In this document: positions 50,704 through 58,059 of the stretch, piece after piece | How the letters are laid out: every line of letters starts with the position of its first letter | Position numbering within the stretch: the stretch's first letter is position 1 | NCBI GenBank assembly: GCA_030695565.1 | Contig: JAUYRZ010000039.1 | Coordinates: forward strand, 1-64,000 | Direction of reading: 5' to 3' | From: Archangium sp. | GTDB lineage: Bacteria; Myxococcota; Myxococcia; Myxococcales; Myxococcaceae | Length of the DNA: 64,000 bases | Translations under genes and position numbers: made by a program | The notes under the pieces: model-generated | Databases searched by the model: none | Seen by the model: only the letters and a program-made list of their open reading frames with translations | Told to the model about the DNA's origin: nothing

Positions 50704-52089
50704 ATGTTCTCTCGCGCCGGCGCACGGAGGGTGGTGGCAGGGTGGGGGCTGCTGAGCTCGATGGCCCTGGCCCAGCTCCCAGCCACACCCGTGGGCGCCC
50801 CCGACTCACCAGAAGACGCGCTCCCGCCCCCGTCGGAACGGGTGGTGGTGAAGCCTGTCGCGGCCGACGAGGAGATCAGCCGGAGGGTGTCGAAGGTCCT
50901 CGTCGCGACGGGATGGTACGTCGACCCTCAGGTGAGGGTGCAGGACGGCGTGGTGTTCCTGCGCGGCGGGGCCCGCTCCGTCGAGCTGAAGAACTGGGCC
51001 GGCGAGCTCGCCCGCAACACGCAGGACGTCGCCGCCGTGGCGAACCAACTCGAGATCGTCGACCCGCCGATGTTCGACGCCGAGCCCGTGCTCGACAGTC
51101 TGCGCAGCTTGTGGCGCGACGTCTTGACCGCCTTGCCCTTCGTCGGTCTGGCGCTGTTGGTGATGGGGCTGTCGCTCGCGGTCGGCCTGCTGACGACCCG
51201 CGTCGCGCGCCGCTTCTTGCGTGACCGCATTCGAGCGCGGCTGCTGCGCAACGTGGTGGCGGGAGGGGTCGGCGCGCTCGTCTTTCTCTCGGGCCTCTAC
51301 GTGATCCTCCGCGTCTCGGGGCTGACCCAGCTCGCCCTGACCGTCGTGGGCGGCACGGGCCTGCTCGGGCTCGTGGTCGGCATCGCCTTTCGGGACATCA
51401 CCGAGAACTTTCTGGCGAGCATCTTCTTGAGTGTGCAGCGCCCCTTCGAGACGGGAGACCTCGTCGAGGTGAGCGCTGTCACCGGCTACGTGCAGCAGCT
51501 CAACCTGCGAGTCACCATCTTGATGACCCTCGAGGGCAACCTCGTGCAGATCCCGAACGCGACCGTCTACAAGAGCAACGTGCGCAACTTCACGGCGAAC
51601 ACCAATCGCCGCGAGGACTTCGTGGTGGGCATCGGGTACGAGCAGTCGATCAGCGACGCGCAGGCAACGGCGATGAGCGTCTTGCTCGCGCACCCCGCAG
51701 TGCTCGAGACCCCCGCGCCGCAAGTGCTGGTGGACGATCTGGGCCGCGCCACGGTCAACCTGCGCGTCTACTTCTGGCTCAACGGCCGCGAGCACAGCTG
51801 GCTCAAGGTGCGGTCGTCGGTGATCCGCATGGTGAAGCGCGGCTTTCAGCAGAAGGGCATCTCGATGCCCGATGAAGCCCGCGAAGTCATCTTTCCGAAG
51901 GGGCTCGCGATCACCCTGGGGGAAGAGGCGGCGAGCCCGAAAACACAGGAGGCTCCCGAGGCCGATGACGAGGGCAGCTCGAGGCAAGCGGAGGCCGGGC
52001 TGTCGAGTGAGGCTGGCACGCTCGAGCGCCAGGCGGCGAAGACGACGCCGCTCATCGACGAGGAGAACCTGCTCAAGAACCCGCGCTGA
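50704..52089 (+). CDS. BON-domain MscS-type mechanosensitive channel
   Basis: The 461-residue protein has a signal-like start (MFSRAGARRVVAGWGLLSSM) and a BON domain near residues 55-120 (VSKVLVATGWYVDPQVRVQD, VVFLRGGARSVELKNWAGEL). Four or so membrane helices and the MscS beta domain follow (FRDITENFLASIFLSVQRPF, FETGDLVEVSAVTGYVQQLN, IPNATVYKSNVRNF). The pore helix GTGLLGLVVGIAFRD is Gly/Ala-rich as expected. A charged C-terminal tail of about 55 residues is family-atypical. It releases solutes on hypo-osmotic shock. The N-terminal periplasmic BON domain suggests membrane or envelope binding. Confidence 0.88.
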   Translation: MFSRAGARRVVAGWGLLSSMALAQLPATPVGAPDSPEDALPPPSERVVVKPVAADEEISRRVSKVLVATGWYVDPQVRVQDGVVFLRGGARSVELKNWAGELARNTQDVAAVANQLEIVDPPMFDAEPVLDSLRSLWRDVLTALPFVGLALLVMGLSLAVGLLTTRVARRFLRDRIRARLLRNVVAGGVGALVFLSGLYVILRVSGLTQLALTVVGGTGLLGLVVGIAFRDITENFLASIFLSVQRPFETGDLVEVSAVTGYVQQLNLRVTILMTLEGNLVQIPNATVYKSNVRNFTANTNRREDFVVGIGYEQSISDAQATAMSVLLAHPAVLETPAPQVLVDDLGRATVNLRVYFWLNGREHSWLKVRSSVIRMVKRGFQQKGISMPDEAREVIFPKGLAITLGEEAASPKTQEAPEADDEGSSRQAEAGLSSEAGTLERQAAKTTPLIDEENLLKNPR

Positions 52090-52140
52090 CCAGAAACGTG
52101 GATTGCATCGGAGCCGCGACTGGTCTTCGGTGACGTCACC

Positions 52141-53787
52141 ATGGCAATGCTCACGGGCGGTCAGTTGGTCGCGAAGATGCTCAGGAAGGAGAACGTGAAG
52201 CACCTCTTCACGCTCTCGGGTCTGCACGTCGCACCGATCTACGCAGGCTGCGTGGAAGAGGGCATTCAGATCATCGACACCCGCCACGAGCAGGCGGCAG
52301 CGCACGCGGCTGATGCGTACGCGCGGTTGACCCGGGGCATCGGCGTCGCCGTGGTGACCGCGGGCCCGGGCGTGACCGACGCGCTCACCGGTGTCGCCAA
52401 CGCGTTCCTGGCGAACTCACCGATGATCCTCCTCGGGGGCGCGGCGCCGATCGCCAACCAGAGCCGCGGTTCGCTCCAGGAGATCCCCCAGATCGAGCTG
52501 TTCCAGAAGATCACCAAGTGGAGCGATCGTGTGCCCAGGACCGATCTCATTCCGTCGTACTTCGCCAAGGCCTACCGCACGGCGCTCACCGGCCGGCCGG
52601 GCCCGGTGTTCCTGGAGTTGGCCTTCGACGTGTTGTGCGACTTCGCCGACGAGGCGTGTCTGACCCCGGTGCAGCGCTACCGCACCGACGCGCGCATCGC
52701 GCCCGACCCCCGCAAGATCGAACAGGCTGCCGCGTTGCTCGCGCGTGCAGAGCGGCCCGCGATGATCTGCGGGGGCTCGGTGTACTGGGACGACGCGACC
52801 GTGGCGCTGGCGGCCTTCTGCGACAAGACCGGCATTCCGGTCTTCTTGAACGGCGCGGGCCGCGGCTGCCTGCCGGCCGAACATCCGTCCTTCTTCCAAC
52901 ACACGCGCAAAGACGCGCTGACCGGCGCCGACGTGGTGGTGGTGGTCGGCACGCCCTTCGACTTTCGCTTGAACTACGGCGGTGAGCCCACCTTCGGCGC
53001 CGACTCGAAGATCATCCAGATCGACATCGACCCCACCGAGATCGGCCGCAACCGCGCGGTCGAGGTGGGCCTGGTGTCCGACGTGGGGCTGGCGTTCGAG
53101 CAGCTCACAGCCGCGCTGCCCAAGGCGGATCGTTCGGCGCAGCTCGCGAAGCTCCGGGAGTCCGAGAAGAAGAAGGTGGCCAACATCGCGAAGTGGTTCA
53201 CCGACGACAAGCCGATCCACCACTACCGGCTGGCAAAAGAGATCAACGACGTCGCGAACGCCTCGGGCGATCCGATGTTCATCTGCGACGGTGGCAACTA
53301 CGTCGCGATGGCCGCCAAGGTGCTCGAGGTGAAGAAGCCGGGCCGCTGGCTCGATCCGGGCGCGCTCGGCTGTCTGGGCGTGGGGGCTCCGTTCGCGTTG
53401 GCGGCGAAGACCCTGCATCCCGATCGCACCATCTGGGTGATTCAGGGCGATGGCTCGTTCGGGTTCAACGGCTTCGATTTCGAGACCGCGATCCGCTTCA
53501 AGTTGCCGATGGTCTGCGTGGTGGGCAACGACGCGGCGTGGGGGCAGATCCGCATTCCGCAGGTGCAGATGTTCGGTGTCGACAAGTCACCGGCCACGCT
53601 GCTGGCGCCCACGCGCTACGACGAGATCGTCAAGGCGATGGGCGGGTGGGGTGAGCTGGTCACCGAGCCTTCGCAAATCCGCGGCGCCCTGGAGCGCGCG
53701 GTCAAGTCGAACACGGTCGCTTGTGTGAACGTGATGCTCGACCCGGCGGCGCCGGAGACCTCGGGCGCGATGGGCTACGCCGTATGA
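52141..53787 (+). CDS. Thiamine-pyrophosphate-dependent lyase/synthase (acetolactate synthase-like)
   Basis: The 548-residue protein has the three-domain TPP enzyme layout. The catalytic Glu is in IIDTRHEQAAAHAADAYARL, followed by GVAVVTAGPGVTDALTGVAN. The central domain has GADVVVVVGTPFDFRLN. The cofactor motif starts at GDGSFGFNGFDFETAI and ends near VVGNDAAWG. It could be an acetolactate-synthase-like, 2-hydroxyacyl-CoA lyase or related decarboxylase; the C-terminus (ETSGAMGYAV) is not the ADP-binding end of oxalyl-CoA decarboxylase that I know. It opens a ten-gene plus-strand run and overlaps the next start (ATGA). Confidence 0.85.
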   Translation: MAMLTGGQLVAKMLRKENVKHLFTLSGLHVAPIYAGCVEEGIQIIDTRHEQAAAHAADAYARLTRGIGVAVVTAGPGVTDALTGVANAFLANSPMILLGGAAPIANQSRGSLQEIPQIELFQKITKWSDRVPRTDLIPSYFAKAYRTALTGRPGPVFLELAFDVLCDFADEACLTPVQRYRTDARIAPDPRKIEQAAALLARAERPAMICGGSVYWDDATVALAAFCDKTGIPVFLNGAGRGCLPAEHPSFFQHTRKDALTGADVVVVVGTPFDFRLNYGGEPTFGADSKIIQIDIDPTEIGRNRAVEVGLVSDVGLAFEQLTAALPKADRSAQLAKLRESEKKKVANIAKWFTDDKPIHHYRLAKEINDVANASGDPMFICDGGNYVAMAAKVLEVKKPGRWLDPGALGCLGVGAPFALAAKTLHPDRTIWVIQGDGSFGFNGFDFETAIRFKLPMVCVVGNDAAWGQIRIPQVQMFGVDKSPATLLAPTRYDEIVKAMGGWGELVTEPSQIRGALERAVKSNTVACVNVMLDPAAPETSGAMGYAV

Positions 53788-54329
53788 CGCATCGATTCAC
53801 CAAGGCAGCGGGCGCGTTGTTGGTGGTCGACGTGCAGGAACGCCTCGGCGCAGCCATGCCGGCGGATCGCCTCGAGCGCGTGCTCAACCGCACCCGCGCG
53901 GCCATCGAGGGCGCGAAGGCGCTGGGCCTGCCGATCATCGTCACCGAGCAGTACCCGAAGGGGCTGGGCCCGACGATCAGCGCCGTGAAAGAACTGATCC
54001 CCGCCTTCGCGCCCGTGGAGAAGCTGGAGTTCTCTGCGGTGGTGCCTGGGGTGCTGCAGCAGCTCGCCCCCCGCACCAGCGTGCTCGTCGTCGGCATGGA
54101 GACCCACGTCTGTGTCTTCCAGACCGTACGCGCGCTCCAGGAAGCGGGAATGACGCCGTACCTCGCCGTCGATGCGGTGCTCTCGCGCACCCAGGTCGAC
54201 TACGAGACCGGGCTGGGACTTTGCCGCGATGCCGGTGCGAAGATGACCACCGTCGAAGCGGCTCTCTTCGATGCGCTGGGTCGAGCCGGCGGCCCAGCGT
54301 TCAAAACCATCAGCGCAGCCGTGAAATGA
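53784..54329 (+). CDS. Isochorismatase-family hydrolase (ISOC-like)
   Basis: The 181-residue cysteine hydrolase has the triad regions ALLVVDVQERL (Asp), PIIVTEQYPKGLGPT, a Lys near VEKLEF, and VVGMETHVCVFQTVRAL (nucleophile Cys). The TEQYPKGLGPT phrase matches the eukaryote-like ISOC1/ISOC2 branch, not EntB. The substrate is not known for that branch. The ATG overlaps the TPP enzyme stop, and the stop overlaps the Rieske gene start, so three proteins are translated in coupled fashion. Confidence 0.85.
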   Translation: MTHRFTKAAGALLVVDVQERLGAAMPADRLERVLNRTRAAIEGAKALGLPIIVTEQYPKGLGPTISAVKELIPAFAPVEKLEFSAVVPGVLQQLAPRTSVLVVGMETHVCVFQTVRALQEAGMTPYLAVDAVLSRTQVDYETGLGLCRDAGAKMTTVEAALFDALGRAGGPAFKTISAAVK

Positions 54330-54637
54330 ACTTCGTCGACTTACTCGCTTCTTCTGAACTGACTGAAGGTGCTCGCGTCGTCGTTCGCGCGGAAGGGCGC
54401 GAGCTCGCCGTCGTTCGCGTCGATGGCATCGCGTACGCGATCGACAACGTCTGCCCGCATCACCACGGGGAACTGGGTCGCGGCGATCTGCAGGGGCACC
54501 ACTTGTACTGTCCCCTGCACGCGTGGTGCTTCGACGTGCGGGATGGCAAGGCGTTTTTCCCACAGGGCGCGAGGGTCGAGTGTTTTGAAGTGAAAGAAGA
54601 AGGTGGGCGGGTTTTGGCTCGTCGGATGCTCAAGTGA
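54326..54637 (+). CDS. Rieske-type [2Fe-2S] ferredoxin
   Basis: The 103-residue protein shows both Rieske ligand boxes, CPHHHGELG and CPLHAWCFD, about 17 residues apart, so two Cys and two His can bind a [2Fe-2S] cluster. The start overlaps the previous stop. Small stand-alone Rieske proteins supply electrons to oxygenases or act as nitrite-reductase-type small subunits. No oxygenase is next to it, so the partner is uncertain. It is cytosolic. Confidence 0.9.
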   Translation: MNFVDLLASSELTEGARVVVRAEGRELAVVRVDGIAYAIDNVCPHHHGELGRGDLQGHHLYCPLHAWCFDVRDGKAFFPQGARVECFEVKEEGGRVLARRMLK

Positions 54638-54677
54638 GGGAGATGTGCTGTTCCCCGCATCAACGGAAAGAGTGACC

Positions 54678-55001
54678 ATGAAGATCGCCGTCTTTGGAAC
54701 CGGAAGTGTCGGAGAGACCCTCGGCTCGAAGCTGCTCAAGGCGCTCAACACCATGTCGTGCTTCCTGATGGTCGCGCCGCGCCAACTCGCCGACTCGCAT
54801 CACACCTTCGTGGCCGGCAACGACGCGGGCGCGAAGGCTCAGGTGAAGACGATCCTCGCCTCGTTCGGTTGGAAGCCGGAAGAGGTGATCGACGTGGGCG
54901 ATCTGACCGGCGCACGCGCCACCGAGCAGTACCTGCCGCTCTGGGCGCGGCTGTACGGCACGCTCAAGGTCGGCAACTTCAACATCAAGATCGTGCGCTG
55001 A
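54678..55001 (+). pseudogene. F420/NADP-reductase-like protein with internal deletion
   Basis: The 107-residue product begins with the Rossmann start MKIAVFGTGSVGETLGSKL and then jumps straight to LKALNTMSCFLMVAPRQLAD, which in full-length relatives (about 210 aa) lies near residue 120. It then continues to the family end, TEQYLPLWARLYGTLKVGNF and FNIKIVR. About 100 residues, including most of the cofactor-binding fold, are missing in frame. It is probably a non-functional relic, or a small protein with a new role. It sits between the Rieske gene (40-base gap) and the SDR gene (4-base gap). Confidence 0.7.
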
Positions 55002-55005
55002 CGCC

Positions 55006-55722
55006 GTGCCAACCGCACTCGTCACCGGTGGCGGAATTCGCGTGGGCCGGGCCATCGCGCTCGCGCTCGGTCGCGCGGGTTTCGATCTGATCGTTCACGC
55101 CAACCGCTCGGTCAGTGACGCGGCCCAGGTGGTGAAGGAGCTCCAGGCCCTCGGCCGTACCGCGCGCGTCGAAGCAGCCGATCTCTCGTCGCTCGAGGGG
55201 CCCCAGTCGCTCGCGGGCCGCATCGAGAAGCTCGATCTGCTGGTGAACAGCGCGGCGAGCTACGAACACGCGAACTTCGCCGACATCACCCGCGGCCAGC
55301 TCGAGCGCATGCTCGCGGTGAACGTGGTGGCGCCGTTCATTCTCACCCAGGCGCTCACGGGCGCACTCAAGGCCTCGGGGGCCGGGTGTGTGGTGAACAT
55401 CACCGACATGGCCGTCACCCATGCGTACACGGCCACTCATTTCTTCGCGCACTACCTCGCGTCGAAAGCCGCGCTCGATCAGCTGACCCGCGCGTGGGCG
55501 TTGGAGCTGGGGCCCACCATCCGCGTGAACTCGGTCGCCCCCGGCCCGGTCGCGATGTCGGCGGAGACCACCGGTCATCAACGCAGCGACATTCTCAACC
55601 GCATCCCCCTGCGCCGCGAAGGCCGGCCGGAAGACGTCGCAGACGCAGTGGTGTTTCTCGCGCAGTCCCCTTACATCACCGGCCAGACGCTCCGCGTCGA
55701 TGGAGGTCTCAGCGTCGCATGA
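55006..55722 (+). CDS. Pteridine-reductase-like short-chain dehydrogenase
   Basis: The 238-residue SDR starts at GTG (MPTALVTGGGIRVGRAIALA). The TGxxxRxG cofactor motif is the mark of pteridine reductases (PTR1/FolM), which reduce dihydropterins or dihydrofolate with NADPH. Active-site residues are present: Asp in VVNITDMAVTHAY, then Tyr and Lys in HYLASKAALD. It also has NSAASYEHA, AVNVVAPFILTQA and RVDGGLSVA. The following gene is a dihydroneopterin aldolase fusion, with an overlapping start (ATGA). It is cytosolic. Confidence 0.88.
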   Translation: MPTALVTGGGIRVGRAIALALGRAGFDLIVHANRSVSDAAQVVKELQALGRTARVEAADLSSLEGPQSLAGRIEKLDLLVNSAASYEHANFADITRGQLERMLAVNVVAPFILTQALTGALKASGAGCVVNITDMAVTHAYTATHFFAHYLASKAALDQLTRAWALELGPTIRVNSVAPGPVAMSAETTGHQRSDILNRIPLRREGRPEDVADAVVFLAQSPYITGQTLRVDGGLSVA

Positions 55723-56477
55723 CCCAGATCACGAAGCGTCAACTCGACCGACTCTCCCTGCGCGGCATGCGCTTCGACTGCATCGTGGGGCTGTTCGACT
55801 TCGAGCGGAACACGCCGCAGCCGGTGGAGCTCGAGGTCACGCTCCACTTCGATACGCGAGAAGCGGCGCACCACGGCAAGCTGGTGCAGACGGTCGACTA
55901 CGCGCGCCTGCTCGGTGAGCTGCGCTTCATTCTGACGGCGACCCGTTTCCGCCTGCTCGAGTCGGCGGCTGAGGCGGTGGCCGCCTGGGTGCTCGCGCCG
56001 CCCAGCGCCGACGTGCCCCGGCCGCAGGTGGAAGAGGTCGACGTGCGGCTCTCGAAGCTGGTGGCGCTCTCGGGCGCGGCCGTGCCGACCCTGGAGATCC
56101 ACCGGGATCGTTCAGACTTCACCATGAAGATCGAGCCCAAGACCTTCGGCTTCGTCGACGTGATCTTCGAGACGAAGGAGTGCGGGGTGTACCGCGAGCG
56201 CATCTCCGCCAAGACGGTGCTGCCCACCCACGTGCACCGTGAGCTCGACGAGTCGGAGCTGGTGCTGGGCAGCGGCTTTTTGCTGCAGGGCAAGCCGGTG
56301 GAGGCGGGCGTGGCCCACACCTGGCCGCGCGGTTTCCCCCATCGCTACGAGAACCCCACCGAGATCGAGCAGAGCTTCTTGTGCATCGATCGCCCCGCGT
56401 TCATCTACACCGACGAGGTCGAGGTCGACGTGCCGGTCTCCCAGCTCACCCGGCCCGAGCCGGTTCGTTTCTTCTGA
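55719..56477 (+). CDS. folB: Dihydroneopterin aldolase (FolB)-cupin fusion
   Basis: Residues 1-125 form a FolB domain: IVGLFDFERNTPQPVELEVT (Glu), TVDYARLLGELR (Tyr) and VDVRLSKLVALSGAAVP (Lys), all conserved. This domain would cleave dihydroneopterin to hydroxymethyl-dihydropterin in folate synthesis. Residues about 140-252 form a cupin: VLPTHVHRELDESELVLGSG holds His-x-His and Glu ligands, and PRGFPHRYENP a further His. The total of 252 aa is twice a normal FolB. The cupin could bind metal and modify the pterin or a sugar. The start overlaps the SDR stop, and the stop overlaps the next gene. Confidence 0.85.
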   Translation: MTQITKRQLDRLSLRGMRFDCIVGLFDFERNTPQPVELEVTLHFDTREAAHHGKLVQTVDYARLLGELRFILTATRFRLLESAAEAVAAWVLAPPSADVPRPQVEEVDVRLSKLVALSGAAVPTLEIHRDRSDFTMKIEPKTFGFVDVIFETKECGVYRERISAKTVLPTHVHRELDESELVLGSGFLLQGKPVEAGVAHTWPRGFPHRYENPTEIEQSFLCIDRPAFIYTDEVEVDVPVSQLTRPEPVRFF

Positions 56478-57046
56478 TGCTCACCGCCCTGTTGCTGAGC
56501 CTGGTGGCGCAGACCGCCGAACCTGTCCCTGCGGAAGACGGGTCGAAGTTCTCTGAGTCGTTCCGCAAACGCCGCGCCTGGGAAAAAGCCCAGCAGCGCC
56601 CTTCGTGGCTCGACGAAGTGGCCTTCTCGGTGGCCGGTTATGGCGGAGCGCACTTCTTCGCCGATCGAGGGCTGCCCCAGCCGGTGGCGTCTTCCATCAC
56701 CCTCGACCTGGAGTTCGGCGCTCACCTCATTCCCGAGTTCTCCCTGGTCGGCACCGCACAGGCCCGCGCGGCGTTCCCGCAGCCGGGCACTGAGGTGGTG
56801 CTCGGGGGGCTGGGGGGCGGGGTGCGCGTCGGTTCGCACCACTTCGCAGCCTTGAGCGGAGGCCTGACGGTGGTGAACGTGATGCGCGCGGACCGGAGGC
56901 CTGTGCCCTCACTGGCGCCCCACCTCGAGCTGCACGGGGCGGTGGTGCTGGTCGGCCGCTTGGGGGTGCATCTTCGGGCGGGCCTGGTCTTCGCGCCCAC
57001 CGGCCTGATCGGTGACGTGGGGGTCGGTTTCGGCTTCTCGACCTGA
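56477..57046 (+). CDS. Outer-membrane-like hypothetical protein
   Basis: The 189-residue protein has a short signal (MLTALLLSLVAQTAEPVPA) and then alternating hydrophobic strands (VAFSVAGYGGAHFFA, SSITLDLEFGAHLIPEFSLV, HLRAGLVFAPTGLI, ending in VGFGFST, a C-terminal aromatic pattern). This resembles a small beta-barrel. The function is unknown. It is translationally coupled to the FolB-cupin gene, which is curious for an exported protein. Confidence 0.6.
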   Translation: MLTALLLSLVAQTAEPVPAEDGSKFSESFRKRRAWEKAQQRPSWLDEVAFSVAGYGGAHFFADRGLPQPVASSITLDLEFGAHLIPEFSLVGTAQARAAFPQPGTEVVLGGLGGGVRVGSHHFAALSGGLTVVNVMRADRRPVPSLAPHLELHGAVVLVGRLGVHLRAGLVFAPTGLIGDVGVGFGFST

Positions 57047-57094
57047 CCGCCTTCGCTTGTTCCCAGCGGGTTGCGGGTGTACGGCCGCCCCGTC

Positions 57095-57445
57095 ATGAAG
57101 ATGATGCTCTCCGTCGATTTCCACTTCAGCGCCGCCCACATGCTCCCGTTCTACGACGGGCCCTGTAAGCGGCTGCACGGCCACAATTACGTTCTTCGCG
57201 TCTCGCTCACCGGCCGACCCTCGCCGAAGGACGGGATGATCCGTGACTTCGACGAAGTGAAGAAGACCGTGTGGGATCAGGTGCTGGTGAAGGTCGACCA
57301 CTATTATTTGAACGACATCGTGGAGAACCCGACCGCCGAGAACATCGTGGTGTGGATGTGGGAGCGTCTCGAGCCGCTGGTGCCGGGTCTCGAAGAGCTC
57401 CAGCTGTGGGAGACCCCGGAGTACTGCGTCACCTATCGCAAGTGA
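57095..57445 (+). CDS. queD: 6-pyruvoyl-tetrahydropterin synthase/QueD family protein
   Basis: The 116-residue protein has all QueD/PTPS residues: zinc His in FHFSAAHMLP, catalytic Cys and two His in GPCKRLHGHNYVLR, catalytic DH in VDHYYLNDI, PTAENIVVWM, and the Glu of WETPEYCVTY. The Cys-x3-HGH form and length are those of QueD (6-carboxytetrahydropterin synthase, preQ0 pathway). PTPS-like activity giving 6-pyruvoyl-tetrahydropterin is also possible. queC, queE and queF are not nearby. The GTG of the FolE-like gene overlaps its stop. Confidence 0.88.
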   Translation: MKMMLSVDFHFSAAHMLPFYDGPCKRLHGHNYVLRVSLTGRPSPKDGMIRDFDEVKKTVWDQVLVKVDHYYLNDIVENPTAENIVVWMWERLEPLVPGLEELQLWETPEYCVTYRK

Positions 57446-58059
57446 AGAAGCGTGCCCCGCGGCCGAAGGTCGATCGCCCCGCGATGGAGCGGGCGGTGGC
57501 CGACTTTCTGCGTGCCGCGGGCCTCGACGCCAAAGACGCCAACCTGCGTCAGACGCCGACCCGGGTGACCGAGGCGTGGGCAGAGGAGTTTCTCGCCGGC
57601 TACGGGCAGACCGCGCGTGAGGCGTTGGCGGATCGGTTCCCCGTCTCCCAGAAGTCGGAGCGCGAGCTGGTGGTGGTGACCGATCTGCACTTCCGCTCGA
57701 TGTGCCCGCACCACCTGATGCCGTACTCGGGCACCGCGAACCTGGCCTACGTGCCCGGCAAAGAGGTGGTCGGCTTCGGCCGCCTCGCCGCGTTGGTCGA
57801 CGTGTTCGCGCATCGCCTGGTGTTGCAGGAAGAGCTCGCCCGGCAGGTCGCGCTCTCACTGCAAGATGAGCTGGGCACCCAGGGGGCCGCTTGTCTCATT
57901 CGCGCTGAGCAGACCTGTTTCCGGCTGCGAGGAGAGGAGCAGCACGAAGCGGTGACGTACTCCGAGGCCTACGAAGGGGTGCTCAAGGAGAAAGCCCTGC
58001 GCGCCGAGCTGTGGCAGCGCATCGATCGCTCCGCCTCGGGGAGAAAGAAGAACTCGTGA
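57442..58059 (+). CDS. Divergent GTP cyclohydrolase I-like protein
   Basis: The 205-residue protein resembles FolE, which turns GTP into dihydroneopterin triphosphate. It keeps the zinc and catalytic box CPHHLMPYSGTANLAYVP (Cys and both His; Pro instead of the usual Glu) and GFGRLAALVDVFAHRLVLQE. The later box reads IRAEQTCFRLRGEEQ. The zinc Cys is there, but the His two residues before it in FolE (H-x-C) appears as Gln, and the usual RGI-Thr-rich end is absent. The activity may be altered. The GTG start overlaps queD and its stop overlaps the GlcD-like gene. Confidence 0.8.
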   Translation: MKKRAPRPKVDRPAMERAVADFLRAAGLDAKDANLRQTPTRVTEAWAEEFLAGYGQTAREALADRFPVSQKSERELVVVTDLHFRSMCPHHLMPYSGTANLAYVPGKEVVGFGRLAALVDVFAHRLVLQEELARQVALSLQDELGTQGAACLIRAEQTCFRLRGEEQHEAVTYSEAYEGVLKEKALRAELWQRIDRSASGRKKNS

